Shown here: in pieces, positions 16,079 through 24,654 of the stretch
Layout: every line of letters starts with the position of its first letter
Position numbering within the stretch: the first letter of the stretch is position 1
Assembly: GCA_963805705.1 (NCBI GenBank)
Contig: CAWDVH010000005.1
Location: 682,001 to 746,000 of the forward strand
Direction: 5' to 3'
From: CAWDVH01 sp963805705
GTDB lineage: Bacteria; Actinomycetota; Actinomycetes; Streptosporangiales; Streptosporangiaceae
DNA: 64,000 nucleotides
The notes under the pieces: generated by a model
What the model was told of the DNA's origin: nothing
What the model saw: the letters and a program-made list of their open reading frames with translations, nothing else
The model's database searches: none
Translations under genes and position numbers: made by a program

Positions 16079-17410
16079 ATGTCGGGCATGACCGCGCCCG
16101 GCACTGCCCAGTCACGACCTCAGCCGCGAGCCGGCGACCTGCTGGACCTGACCGTCGGGGAGGCAGTGCACGGGGGCTGGTGCGTGGCCAGGCAGGACGA
16201 CGGGGCGGGCGGCGTGGTCTTCCTGCGGCACGCCCTGCCCGGCGAGCGCGTCCGGGCCATCGTCACGCAGACCACCTCCAAGCTGGCCAGGGCGGACGCG
16301 GTCGAGATCATCACCCCCGCACCCGACCGCGTGTCGCCACCATGCCCGCACGCACGGCCGGGCGGCTGCGGCGGATGCGACTGGCAGCACGCCAGCATGC
16401 CTGCCCAGCGTGAGCTCAAGGCGCTGGTCATCCGCCAGCAACTGCGCCGGATCGCCGGCATCGACACCGACGTCACGGTCGAGCCGCTGCCCGGCGATGA
16501 GGCCGGCCTCGGCTGGCGGACGAGAGTCAAGTTCGCGGTCCGGCCCGATGGCGCTACCGGCCTGCGCAAGCACCGCTCGCATGAGCTCATCGAGGTGGGT
16601 ACCTGCCCGATCGCCCATCCGCTGGTGACGGCGGCAGGAGTGACCCGCCGCCGCTGGCCGGGCGCGCGCTCAGTGGAAGTCGCGGCCGTCCCGGCCTCGG
16701 GAGAGCGTGCCGTCATCATCTCGGGAGCGCCCGGCAGCCGCGAGGCGGTGGCGCAGATCGACGCGGACTCGGTCCTGTCCGCCGGACGTGGCACCGGCAT
16801 GGCGGCGCTGCGCGGCCACGGGTACCTCACCCAGCACGCCGCGGGCCGCGACTGGAGAGTGGGGGCGGCATCGTTCTGGCAGGTACACCCCGGCGCCGCG
16901 GACACCCTGACGGCGGCCGTGCTGGATGTCCTGCGCCCGCAGCCGGGAGATGTCGCGCTCGACCTGTATTGCGGGGCCGGGCTGTTCGCCGGGGTGCTGG
17001 CTGATGCCGTCGGGCCGTCGGGCACGGTCATCGCGGTGGAGCAGGACGCGGGCGCGGTCCGCGATGCCCGGCATAACCTGCGCGGGACGCCCTGGGCGCG
17101 GGTGCACAAGGGAGATGCGGCGGCGGTCCTGGGCCGGGCCGGCCTGTCCGGCGCGACCCTCGCGGTGCTGGACCCGCCGCGGACGGGCGCGGCCCGGCCG
17201 GTCATCGACGCGCTGTCCGGGCCGGGCGAGGCGGGGGGGACGGACGCGAGCCTGCGCCGGATCGCGTACGTGTCCTGCGATCCGGCGACACTGGCCCGCG
17301 ACATATCCGTTCTGGGTAAATCGGGATGGGTGCTCGAGACGCTGCGTGCCTTTGACGCCTTCCCGATGACGCACCACGTGGAGTGCCTCGCCGCGCTGTC
17401 GCGCGGCTAG
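16079..17410 (+). CDS. TrmA/RumA-type RNA (uracil-5-)methyltransferase
   Basis: 443 residues from the ATG at 16079 (16088 is an alternative). The 703-codon frame beginning at 15299 lies antisense to trkA and is not real upstream of here. Order: TRAM RNA-binding domain (LDLTVGEAVHGGWCVARQ ... ALPGERVRAIV), iron-sulfur cysteines (CPHARPGGCGGC, and CPIAHP), SAM-binding motif LDLYCGAGLFAG, LDPPRTGA and the catalytic cysteine in YVSCDPATLARD. It makes 5-methyluridine in tRNA or rRNA; which one cannot be decided. It converges on YceI with a 6-base gap. Confidence 0.92.
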   Translation: MSGMTAPGTAQSRPQPRAGDLLDLTVGEAVHGGWCVARQDDGAGGVVFLRHALPGERVRAIVTQTTSKLARADAVEIITPAPDRVSPPCPHARPGGCGGCDWQHASMPAQRELKALVIRQQLRRIAGIDTDVTVEPLPGDEAGLGWRTRVKFAVRPDGATGLRKHRSHELIEVGTCPIAHPLVTAAGVTRRRWPGARSVEVAAVPASGERAVIISGAPGSREAVAQIDADSVLSAGRGTGMAALRGHGYLTQHAAGRDWRVGAASFWQVHPGAADTLTAAVLDVLRPQPGDVALDLYCGAGLFAGVLADAVGPSGTVIAVEQDAGAVRDARHNLRGTPWARVHKGDAAAVLGRAGLSGATLAVLDPPRTGAARPVIDALSGPGEAGGTDASLRRIAYVSCDPATLARDISVLGKSGWVLETLRAFDAFPMTHHVECLAALSRG

Positions 17411-17416
17411 CCCCCG

Positions 17417-17977
17417 TTACTCGGTCTTCAGCGAGGCCTCGATCTCGATGCTCAGCTGGATCTTCTCGCTGACCATGACGCCGCCGGTGGGCAGCTTCAT
17501 GTTGGCGGTGATCCCGTAGTCCGTGCGGTCGATCACGCCGGTGGCCGAGAGCCCGAGACGGGTGCCGCCGTAGGGGTCCGGGCCGAAGCCGTTGACCTCA
17601 ACCGTCAGGGAGACCGGGTGGGTGACTCCCTTGATGGTCAGCTCGCCGTCGGTGACGATGTCCGCGCCGTCCTGCCGGAGGCCGGTGGAGCGGTAGGTCA
17701 TCGTGGGGTGGTTGGCCGTGTCCAGGAAGTTCTCGCCCTTGACGTCGCCGTCGCGCTGCTCGTTGCCCGTGGCGAGCGAGTCCATGTCGATGGTCGCGGT
17801 CGCGGTCGATTCGAGCGGGTTGGCCGCGGTGATGATCTCGCCCTCGACCTTGGTGAAGCTGCCGCGGACCTTGCTGACCATCAGGTGCCTGGCCACGAAT
17901 CCGACGTGTGAGTGGGCAGGATCGATCTCCCAGGTGCCCGCGATATAGCCGGGTATCTCGACAACCTCTGCCGACAT
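17417..17977 (-). CDS. YceI family protein (cytosolic type)
   Basis: 186 residues, no signal peptide. It shows the YceI lipocalin-like barrel signatures WEIDPAHSHVGFVARHLMVSKVRG, NEQRDGDVKGENFLD, HPTMTYRSTG and GELTIKGVTHPVSLTVEV. YceI proteins bind polyisoprenoids or related amphiphiles in a hydrophobic tube. The ATG at 17977 follows AAGGAG. It diverges from an HxlR regulator, and the gap holds repeated GGTTACC/GGTAACC boxes, so regulation by that protein is likely. Confidence 0.92.
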   Translation of the reverse strand: MSAEVVEIPGYIAGTWEIDPAHSHVGFVARHLMVSKVRGSFTKVEGEIITAANPLESTATATIDMDSLATGNEQRDGDVKGENFLDTANHPTMTYRSTGLRQDGADIVTDGELTIKGVTHPVSLTVEVNGFGPDPYGGTRLGLSATGVIDRTDYGITANMKLPTGGVMVSEKIQLSIEIEASLKTE

Positions 17978-18006
17978 GGTGTCTCCTTAGTTATCGGGGG
18001 TAGGAC

Positions 18007-18128
18007 GGTTACCTTTGGAAGGACGGTAACCATTCAGAACTAGATCCATCCTCGGGATGCCGGCCCGTGCGGCGCAAGACGGCACATTGGACTACCCAAG
18101 GCACCCGCAGGTAACCATCAGGTTAGCG
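18007..18128. promoter_or_regulatory. GGTTACC/GGTAACC boxes between YceI and HxlR genes
   Basis: GGTTACC (18007-18013) and its reverse complement GGTAACC (18025-18031) form an inverted repeat with 11 bases between arms. GGTAACC recurs at 18111-18117, with GGTTAGC at 18122-18128. Both pairs lie in the divergent promoter region, one near each gene. They are good candidates for HxlR dimer sites. Confidence 0.6.
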
Positions 18129-18136
18129 AGGCTGGC

Positions 18137-18547
18137 ATGCAGGGCGTCACACAGGGCAGGTGCAGGGTCCGCGAGATCCTCGATCGCGTCGGGGACAAGT
18201 GGTCGCTGTTCGTTATCTTCCGGCTGGGCGACGGGCCCCAGCGGTTCACGGCGCTGAAGCGCAGCGTGGACGGCATCAGCCAGCGCATGCTGACCGTCAC
18301 CCTGCGCGGCCTGGAACGCGACGGGATCGTCACCCGCACCATGTACCCGGTGATGCCGCCGCGGGTGGACTACGAGCTCACCAAGATGGGCCGGGCGCTG
18401 CTTGATTCCGTGGGATCGCTGATGTCGTGGGCCGATACCCACCTTGACGATGTCGACGCCGCCCGGCAGGCGTACGACGCCCGCGTGCTGGCGGCTGCGC
18501 CGGGTCCGGCGGGCGCCAGCCGCCCGGGCGGCGCGGGCCCCGCCTGA
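18137..18547 (+). CDS. HxlR-family transcriptional regulator
   Basis: 136 residues. HxlR winged helix: CRVREILDRVGDKWSLFVIF (the family hallmark GDKWS), FTALKRSVDGISQRMLTVTL (recognition helix) and PRVDYELTKMGRALLD. The cysteine nine residues before GDKWS is in the position used for thiol or electrophile sensing in several HxlR proteins. It diverges from YceI and precedes an F420-dependent oxidoreductase. A redox- or electrophile-responsive switch for this locus is a reasonable inference. The alanine/proline-rich tail of about 20 residues has no known role. Confidence 0.93.
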   Translation: MQGVTQGRCRVREILDRVGDKWSLFVIFRLGDGPQRFTALKRSVDGISQRMLTVTLRGLERDGIVTRTMYPVMPPRVDYELTKMGRALLDSVGSLMSWADTHLDDVDAARQAYDARVLAAAPGPAGASRPGGAGPA

Positions 18548-18607
18548 CGCCCAGCGCATCGGGGTCCCGGCACCCGCGCGCGGCGGGCGGCTGCCACTAT
18601 AGGGGCC

Positions 18608-19543
18608 ATGCAATTGCGGATTTTCACCGAGCCGCAGCAGGGCGCGGACTATGAGACCCTGCTGCGAGTGGCCAAGGCGACCGAGGACCTCGGCTTCGAC
18701 GCGTTTTTCCGCTCCGATCATTACCTGAAGATGGGCGGCGTCAGCGGCCTTCCCGGCCCGACGGACGCATGGATCACGCTGGCCGGCCTGGCCCGTGAGA
18801 CCGCCAGGATCCGGCTCGGGACCCTGATGAGCCCGGCCACGTTCCGGTTTCCCGGGCCGATGGCGATCAGCGTCGCCCAGGTCGACCAGATGAGCGGCGG
18901 CCGGGCGGAGCTCGGGTTCGGGGCTGGCTGGTTCGGCGCGGAGCACGCGGCGTATGCCATCCCGTTCCCTGATCTGGGCGAGCGCTTCGCCAGGTACGAG
19001 GAGCAGCTCGAGATCATCACGGGCCTGTGGGCGACCCCGGCGGGACAGACCTTCTCCTTCGACGGCACGTACTACACGGTGACGGACTCCCCGGCACTGC
19101 CCAAGCCGGCCCAGCGGCCGATGCCGCCGGTGCTGGTCGGCGGGTCGGGCCCGCGCCGGACGCCGCGGCTGGCCGCGAGGTTCGCCGATGAGTACAACGT
19201 GCCCTTCGCCAGCATCGAGGACACGGCGGCCGCGTTCGCCCGGGTACGGGAGGCGTGCTCCGCCGCGGGGCGCCTCAGCGAGGAACGGCCGATGACATAC
19301 TCGGCCGCGCAGGTGGTCTGCTGCGGACGGACGCCGGATGAGCTGGAGCGGCGGGCCGCCGCGATCGGGCAGGAGCTTGGCGCCTTGCGCAAGAACGGCC
19401 TGGCGGGCACCCCAGCGCAGATCGCGGAGCGAATCGGTGAATTCGCCGGGATCGGCGCGGCGCGCATGTACCTCCAGGTACTCGACCTGCAGGACCTGGA
19501 TCACCTGGAGCTGCTGGCGGAACTGCTGCCGCAGGTGAGCTGA
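18608..19543 (+). CDS. LLM-class F420-dependent oxidoreductase
   Basis: 311 residues of the luciferase-like monooxygenase fold in its F420-dependent version (TIGR03560-like). It has LGFDAFFRSDHYLKMGG, TARIRLGTLMSPATFRFPGP, GRAELGFGAGWFGAEHAAYAI, PPVLVGGSGPRRTPRLAARFADEYNV and a C-terminal PAQIAERIGEFAGIG. It transfers hydride to or from cofactor F420; the substrate is unknown. It is the first of three same-strand genes (this, membrane-anchored YceI, PPOX F420 enzyme) with very short gaps. Confidence 0.9.
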   Translation: MQLRIFTEPQQGADYETLLRVAKATEDLGFDAFFRSDHYLKMGGVSGLPGPTDAWITLAGLARETARIRLGTLMSPATFRFPGPMAISVAQVDQMSGGRAELGFGAGWFGAEHAAYAIPFPDLGERFARYEEQLEIITGLWATPAGQTFSFDGTYYTVTDSPALPKPAQRPMPPVLVGGSGPRRTPRLAARFADEYNVPFASIEDTAAAFARVREACSAAGRLSEERPMTYSAAQVVCCGRTPDELERRAAAIGQELGALRKNGLAGTPAQIAERIGEFAGIGAARMYLQVLDLQDLDHLELLAELLPQVS

Positions 19544-19549
19544 TCTGCC

Positions 19550-20302
19550 ATGGCTGCACGCAGCGCGCGCCGCTGGGCGTGGTGGCTGGCCGGCGCCGCG
19601 GCCGCCGTAGTGGTAGCGATCGCGGGCGGCACGTTCGTGTACATCCACTTCATCTCGGGCCCGGCGCCCGCGCCGCTGAGCCTGCATGCCGCGGCCAGCC
19701 CGGCGCCGGCAGCAGCGTCGGTGTCGTCGTCGGTGTCGGCGTCGGCGTCGGCGGGAGGCTCGCCGGCCGCCACCGCGCCGGTGGCCGGCACCTGGGCCGT
19801 GCGCGCCGGCTCGGCGGTCGGCTACCGCGTCCAGGAGGTGCTGTTCGGGCAGAACAACATCGCCGTGGGCCGGACCAGCACCGTCACGGGCAGCATCACG
19901 ATCAAGGGAACGAGCGTCACCGCGGGCAGCTTCACGGCCCAGATGGCCACGATCAAGAGCGACGAGAGCCAGCGCGACGCGCAGTTCCGCGGCCGGATCA
20001 TGGACACCGCCGCCTACCCGACGGGAAGGCTGACCCTGACTCACCCGATCCGGCTCGCGCCGCTGCCGGCGGCCGGGGTGGTCAGGACCTACCGCGCGAC
20101 GGGGAACCTGACCCTGCACGGGCATACCCGGCCGGTGACGTTCAGGCTCAGCGCGGAGCGCACCGCCGCCGGGATTGAGGTCTCGGGTTCCATTCCCGTC
20201 CTGTTCGCGAACTGGGATATCCCTAATCCCGGCTTCGGCAGCGCCATCACCACGCAGAATCACGGCGAGCTGGAGTTTCTCCTCAAGCTCGGCCCGTCCT
20301 GA
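19550..20302 (+). CDS. Membrane-anchored YceI family protein
   Basis: 250 residues: a short basic start, one membrane helix (WWLAGAAAAVVVAIAGGTFVYI) and a Ser/Ala-rich linker of about 50 residues. The extracytoplasmic YceI barrel follows (VAGTWAVRAGSAVGYRVQE, SQRDAQFRGRIMDTAAYPTG, ATGNLTLHGHTRPVTFRL). It starts 6 bases after the LLM gene. Together with the cytosolic YceI at 17.4 kb it gives one member on each side of the membrane, consistent with handling an isoprenoid-like lipid. Confidence 0.9.
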   Translation: MAARSARRWAWWLAGAAAAVVVAIAGGTFVYIHFISGPAPAPLSLHAAASPAPAAASVSSSVSASASAGGSPAATAPVAGTWAVRAGSAVGYRVQEVLFGQNNIAVGRTSTVTGSITIKGTSVTAGSFTAQMATIKSDESQRDAQFRGRIMDTAAYPTGRLTLTHPIRLAPLPAAGVVRTYRATGNLTLHGHTRPVTFRLSAERTAAGIEVSGSIPVLFANWDIPNPGFGSAITTQNHGELEFLLKLGPS

Positions 20303-20352
20303 CCGCCTGGCCCGGCCTGCCCGGCCTGGTGACCGGCTCGTAAAGTTGCCTG

Positions 20353-20778
20353 ATGGCGCAGATGACGCAGGCCGAGTGGCGCGAATTCGTGATGACGGGC
20401 ACCCGGACGGGCAAGCTCGCGGTGGTGCGCGCGGACGGGCGCCCGCACGTGACCCCGATCTGGTTCGTGCTCGATGGCGACGACGTGATCCTGACGACGC
20501 ATGAGAGCAGCATCAAGGGCAAGGCGCTGCGGCGGGACCCCAGGGCGGCCCTGTGCGTCGATGACCAGCAGCCGCCGTTCTCCTTCGTGCTGCTGGAGGG
20601 AACCGTGACGATCTCCGAGGACCTCGGCGAGGTCCGCCGCTGGTCAGCCGTGCTGGGCGGCCGGTACATGGGCAGCGGCCGGGCGCAGGAATTCGGCGAG
20701 CGCAACGGCGTACCCGGCGAGCTGCTCGTGCGCCTGCGGGTGACGAGCGTCATCGCCCAGCGCGACATCTCCGCCTAA
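20353..20778 (+). CDS. PPOX-class F420-dependent enzyme
   Basis: 141 residues with the split-barrel flavin/deazaflavin fold. It shows EFVMTGTRTGKLAVVRADGRPHVTPIWFVLDGDDVIL, STHESS-like HESSIKGKALRRDPRAALCVDDQ and a C-terminal LLVRLRVTSVIAQRDIS. This is the pattern of TIGR03618-type F420-binding proteins that reduce or bind F420-linked substrates. It follows the YceI gene on the same strand by 50 bases. Confidence 0.88.
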   Translation: MAQMTQAEWREFVMTGTRTGKLAVVRADGRPHVTPIWFVLDGDDVILTTHESSIKGKALRRDPRAALCVDDQQPPFSFVLLEGTVTISEDLGEVRRWSAVLGGRYMGSGRAQEFGERNGVPGELLVRLRVTSVIAQRDISA

Positions 20779-20825
20779 GGCCAGCGAGAAAGCGAGTGAC
20801 GTCTGATGCGGCACCAGAAAGCCCG

Positions 20826-22088
20826 TCAGCCGAGCCCGGACCGCATGGTGCGCAGGCGGCCCTGCAGAAGGCGCTGCTCGACTTCGCTGGGCGCCAGGGT
20901 CACCGCGGTGTGAAGTTCTCCGGCCGCCTCGCTCGTGTGGCCCAGCCGGCGCAGGTTGTCCGCCAGGGCAGCGTGCCATAGATGTGAGTACTCCAGGCCG
21001 GCGATGGTCTTCAGGGCCGCCAGCCCCGCCTCGGGGCCGTCGCGCTCGGTAACCGCGACCGCCCGGTTGAGCGCCACCACCGGGTTGGCCGTGATCGACC
21101 CGAGCAAGTCGTAGAGGCCGACGATCCGGTCCCAGTCCGTCTCGTGCCAGCTGGGAGCGGTCGAGTGAGCCGCGGCCAGGTGAGCCTGGATCTGATAGGG
21201 CCCGGCGACCCCGCCGGACCGGGCCACCGCCTCGAACAGCCACGCCGAACCCTCGGCGATCGCGGCTCGGTTCCAGCGGGTACGGTCCTGGTCGGCCAGG
21301 GTCACCGGATTACCGTCGGCATCGGTGCGGGCGGAGGTGCGGGCCGAGGTCAGCAGCAACAAGGCAAGCAGGGAGAGCGCCTCGGGCTCGTCGGGCATCA
21401 GGCCGGCCACCAAGCGAGCCAGCCGGATCGCCTCGGCCTCGAGATCGACACGGGCCACCGCATCCCCGCCGGTCGGGGCGTGGGCCTCGGTGGCGACCAG
21501 GTACACCACCGCCAGCACGCTGGCCAGCCGGTCGGGAAGCTCGGTGTCGGAGGGGATCGCGTACGGGATGCGGGCCGTGGCGATCTTGGAACGGGCCCGT
21601 ACCAGGCGCTTGGCCATGGTGGCCTCAGGCACCAGGAAGGCGCGGGCGATGGCCGGTACCTCGAGCCGGGCCAGCGTGCGCAGCGAGAGGGCCACCTGAG
21701 CCTCACGGCTGAGCGCCGGGTGGCAGCAGGTGAAGATCAGGCGCAGCATATCGTCGCGCAGCGAGCTCTCTGGCTCGATCGCCTCGATCGCCTCCTCGAT
21801 CTGGTCCGGCGCGGCCCCGGTTCCCCACCGGAACGCGGCGGTCTCCTTGGCGGGCCGGGCTGACTCGCGTCGCAGCAGGTCAAGCGCCTTGCGGCGGGCG
21901 ACCACGGCCAGCCAGGCCCGCGGGTTGTCGGGGATCCCCGTTCTGGGCCAGGCATCCAGGGCGGTGATCGTGGCCTCGGAGAGCGCGTCCTCGGCGACGG
22001 CCAGGTCGCCGATGGTCCTGGCCAGCGTGGCCAGCACCCTGGGACCTTCGCTCCTCAGCACCTCGACCAGAGTGTCGGTGGCGTCCAT
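20826..22088 (-). CDS. ECF42-type RNA polymerase sigma factor with TPR-like C-terminal extension
   Basis: 420 residues from the ATG at 22088; a GTG at 22100 abutting the preceding stop is possible. Region 2 (LARTIGDLAVAEDALSEATITALDAWPRTGIPDNPRAWLAVVARRKALDLLRRE) and region 4 (VALSLRTLARLEVPAIARAFLVPEATMAKRLVRAR) are clear. The long C-terminal part (DUF6596/TPR-like: LLLTSARTSAR, AIAEGSAWLFEAV, GPYQIQAHLAAAHS, NPVVALNRAVAV) is the ECF42 hallmark. ECF42 factors have no anti-sigma factor and are paired with DGPF/YciI proteins, as here. Confidence 0.94.
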   Translation of the reverse strand: MDATDTLVEVLRSEGPRVLATLARTIGDLAVAEDALSEATITALDAWPRTGIPDNPRAWLAVVARRKALDLLRRESARPAKETAAFRWGTGAAPDQIEEAIEAIEPESSLRDDMLRLIFTCCHPALSREAQVALSLRTLARLEVPAIARAFLVPEATMAKRLVRARSKIATARIPYAIPSDTELPDRLASVLAVVYLVATEAHAPTGGDAVARVDLEAEAIRLARLVAGLMPDEPEALSLLALLLLTSARTSARTDADGNPVTLADQDRTRWNRAAIAEGSAWLFEAVARSGGVAGPYQIQAHLAAAHSTAPSWHETDWDRIVGLYDLLGSITANPVVALNRAVAVTERDGPEAGLAALKTIAGLEYSHLWHAALADNLRRLGHTSEAAGELHTAVTLAPSEVEQRLLQGRLRTMRSGLG

Positions 22089-22100
22089 GCCAGGGTGCAC

Positions 22101-22460
22101 CTAGGCGGGGAGCGGCGCTATCGGGCGAAGCTCGATCTTCCCCCGCCAGGCGGTCGGGATCTGCGCCGCCCACGCGATGGCCTCGTCCAGGTCGGCCGTC
22201 TCCAGCAGAAAGTATCCGCCCAAGACCTCCTTCGCCTCGGCGTAAGGGCCGTCGACCAGCAGGACGTCGCCGCCCTGGCCGCCCGAGACGGTGATGGTGG
22301 TCGACATGCTCACCGGGTGCAGAGCCTCGCCGCCGCGCATGACCCCGGCCTCGGTGGCCCGGCGGGCGAAGTCCATGTACTGGGGGGAAAACTCCATCTC
22401 CGGCGGGGAGTCCCAGTACTGGTCCCGGTCGTAGTAGAGCAAGGCCACATACAGCGCCAT
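22101..22460 (-). CDS. YciI/DGPF domain protein, ECF42 partner
   Basis: 119 residues from the ATG at 22460, preceded by GGAAGGAG. MALYVALLYYDRDQYW begins the ferredoxin-like YCII fold. The motif VLLVDGPYAEAKEVLGGYFLLE is the conserved DGPF box. Such proteins are encoded next to, and probably controlled by, ECF42 sigma factors; their chemistry is unknown. The stop directly abuts the possible GTG start of the sigma factor, so translation is coupled. Confidence 0.92.
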   Translation of the reverse strand: MALYVALLYYDRDQYWDSPPEMEFSPQYMDFARRATEAGVMRGGEALHPVSMSTTITVSGGQGGDVLLVDGPYAEAKEVLGGYFLLETADLDEAIAWAAQIPTAWRGKIELRPIAPLPA

Positions 22461-22562
22461 CGTCAAGGCTCCTTCCGTTCAGCGGACCATGCCGTACCGT
22501 TTTACCTGGGCGATCACGACCGCGCCAATCGCTGCTACGGCCCTGGTACCCGTTTGGATCCG

Positions 22563-22601
22563 GGTCCGGGGCGGCTCCCCGGAAGGGAACCGCCCCGGAC
22601 C
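22563..22601 (-). terminator. Strong 16-bp stem-loop between DUF4440 and YciI genes
   Basis: Arms at 22563-22578 and 22586-22601 pair over 16 bases with one G-U-type mismatch and a 7-base loop. On the reverse strand it follows the DUF4440 stop by 14 bases. No T-run follows, so it could be a terminator or attenuator that lowers expression of the two downstream genes. Confidence 0.65.
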
Positions 22602-22615
22602 AGGAAGACAGCGCC

Positions 22616-23029
22616 TTAGCTGGCGGGGCTGTTGTGGTAGGAGGCGATGCGCCAGGCGTCGTCGCGCCTGACCAGCACCCAGGTCGCGCGCACCAGCCGC
22701 TCGCTCGCGACAGCGTCCTGCCCGGGGAAGATGATCCCGCCCTCGCTGACCACGATGGCCGTGTCATCGGCCAGAAAGCGGACGTCCACCGGACGGTCGG
22801 TCGCCCGCGACCCGCTGAGCGGGCCGGCGAACCCCGCGGCCATCGTGGTACGGATCTCCTCGCGGTCCTTCTTGTAGACGCCGGGCTGGACCACGCTGGC
22901 GTCGTCGGTGTAGTCGGCCACGAACGCCTCGGCGTCGTTGGCCTCCCACGCCCTGTACAAGGCCGCGAGCACGTCGAGTATGGCCTGTCGGTCGGTGTCG
23001 GACCCTGCTGTGGTGGTCGTGCTGGTCAT
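22616..23029 (-). CDS. SgcJ/EcaC-type DUF4440 protein (NTF2-like fold)
   Basis: 137 residues from the ATG at 23029, after GAGGAG; the frame to 23143 has no site. The NTF2-like cone is seen in ILDVLAALYRAWEANDAEAF, VADYTDDASVVQPGVYKKDR and ATWVLVRRDDAWRIASYHNSP. DUF4440 genes are regular members of ECF42 modules, so this is probably a third component of the unit. The ligand or reaction is unknown. Confidence 0.88.
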   Translation of the reverse strand: MTSTTTTAGSDTDRQAILDVLAALYRAWEANDAEAFVADYTDDASVVQPGVYKKDREEIRTTMAAGFAGPLSGSRATDRPVDVRFLADDTAIVVSEGGIIFPGQDAVASERLVRATWVLVRRDDAWRIASYHNSPAS

Positions 23030-23044
23030 CGGTCTCCTCGTTTC

Positions 23045-23077
23045 TTTCCGCGTGGTGGCGAGCGCCACCCGTGGAAA
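23045..23077. promoter_or_regulatory. 33-bp near-palindrome upstream of the DUF4440 gene
   Basis: A perfect core (GGTGGCG-AG-CGCCACC, 23054-23069) is extended by TTTCC (23045-23049) and GGAAA (23073-23077). It lies 16 bases upstream of the DUF4440 start, in its leader. It could be an operator or a leader hairpin. Confidence 0.5.
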
Positions 23078-23161
23078 GGACGGACGAGCCCGCCCGGAGA
23101 GGACACCCCCGCGGCGCGGCGCAGGAAAATTTAAAAAAATCATTACCGCCGCCGAGGCTGG

Positions 23162-24554
23162 TCAGGAGCCGCCGCTGGTCCAGGGGTCGAAGTCGACTTC
23201 GAGCGTTTCCTGCGGCGGGCGCTCGGCTTCGGGCACGTTGCGCAGGTTCAGCCGGATCCTGGTCCACGTTGAGGACCGCCCGCGCATCGAGTCCACCAGG
23301 ACGTCGGCCGGCTCCAGGCACGACCACGCCGCCGCGTGCCGCTCCTTCCACCGGTCCAGTCCCGCCATCGCCTCGGGCTTGCTGGCCGCCCTGGCTACTT
23401 CTATCAGCGGCATCGAGCTGCGGCGGCGTCCGGTCGGCCGACTGGCCTTCCCCGGCGCTGGCCGCGGTACCGCCTGGCTGGGTGCTGCCTGGCCGGGTGG
23501 CGCCTGATCGGGCATCGCCTGGTCGGGTGCCGACTTGCCGGGTGCCGCCTGGCCGGAGCGCCGTTTCGACGGCTGGACCCTGGGCGCCTCGCCGGCCTGC
23601 TTGGTGAAGTGAGGCGGCCAGGGCGCGTCAGGCAGCCCGGCGGCCTCGTCTCGCGCGGCCAGCTCCAGCAGCTGGCCGAGAGATCCGACCGCCTCGTCGA
23701 TTCCCGCCCACGGGTCGCCGAGGGACGTGAACCGCGCGGGCATCGTGTCGATGGTGAAGGCCTCCGGCCGGCAGTCAGCCACCTCGTCCCAGGCCATCGG
23801 GGCCGAGACCCGGGCATCGGCGGTCGGCCGGACCGAGTATGCCGATGCCACCGTCCGGTCCTTGGCGTTCTGGTTGTAATCGACGAAGACCCCGTGGCGC
23901 TCTTCCTTCCACCACTTGGCGGTGGCATCATCCGGCGCCCGCCGCTCTATTTCCCTGGCCAGGGCCACGGCCGCCCGGCGGAGTTCGGGGAACGTCCAGC
24001 GCGGCTCGATCCGGCTGTAAATGTGGATCCCGCGCGAGCCGGACGTCTTGGGCCAGCCCGGCCAGCCCGAAGTCGCTGAGCACGGTGCGGGCGACCAGGG
24101 CCACCCGGACAATCTGCTCCCACTCCACGCCGGGTACGGGGTCCAGGTCGACACGGAGCTCATCGGGATGATCAAGGTCCCCGACCCGGACCGGATGCGG
24201 GTTGAGGTCGACGCAGCCCAGGTTGATCACCCAGGCCAGCTGGGCGGCGTCGCTGACCACCATCTCCTCGGCGGTCCGTCCCGACGGGAAGCTCAGCGTG
24301 ATCGTCTGCGTCCAGTCCGGCCGGGAGGACGGCGCGCGCTTCTGGAAGAAGGCCGCGCCGTCCGCGCCGTGCACGAAGCGCTTGAGCACCATGGGCCGCT
24401 CGGCCACGCCGCGCAGCGCGCCGTCGGCAACGCTGAGGTAGTAGCGGACGAGGTCCAGCTTCGTATGACCGGTCTGCGGGAAGAAGACCTTGTCTGGGTT
24501 GGTGACCGTTACCGTGCGGCCGGCTACCTCCAGGACCTCCTTGCGATCCGCCAT
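23162..24554 (-). pseudogene. LigD-type primase/polymerase domain protein, frameshifted near 24057
   Basis: The N-terminal half reads from the ATG at 24554: TVTVTNPDKVFFPQTGHTKL, MVLKRFVHGADGAAFFQKRAP, and the metal-binding LRVDLDPVPG. At LSDFGLAG the frame breaks. Dropping one C of the GGGCTGGCC tract (reverse strand, near 24057) restores GWPKTSGSRGIHIYSRIEP, the LigD PKTSG.RG.H motif, and then VFVDYNQNAKDRTVASAYSVRP. A linker of about 40 residues made of 15-bp repeats follows, then a C-terminal region. NHEJ-type LigD polymerase domains add or fill in nucleotides at double-strand breaks. No ligase or Ku gene is adjacent. It may be real decay or an assembly indel. Confidence 0.75.
23477..23551. 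repeat. 15-bp tandem repeats within the LigD-like gene
   Basis: Five degenerate 15-base units (starts 23477, 23492, 23507, 23522, 23537; e.g. GCCGGGTGCCGCCTG) encode a Pro/Ala/Gln-rich pentapeptide repeat linking the polymerase domain to the C-terminal part. Confidence 0.85.
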
Positions 24555-24654
24555 GGCGACCACGATAACTCCAGGCCGCCGGTCACGAGGCTGCGGCCCG
24601 ATGTTGCTGCTGCCGGCTGCTGGCTCCCGCTGGACCGCTACGGCCGGTCCGGCG

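Noticed and set aside
18092..20263. 723-residue reverse frame
   Set aside because: Shadow of the HxlR, LLM and YceI genes; composition is Arg/Gly-rich without domains.
23126..23150. T-run terminator after the LigD-like gene
   Set aside because: The AT-rich block (AAAATTTAAAAAAATC) is present, but no adequate stem precedes it on the reverse strand.
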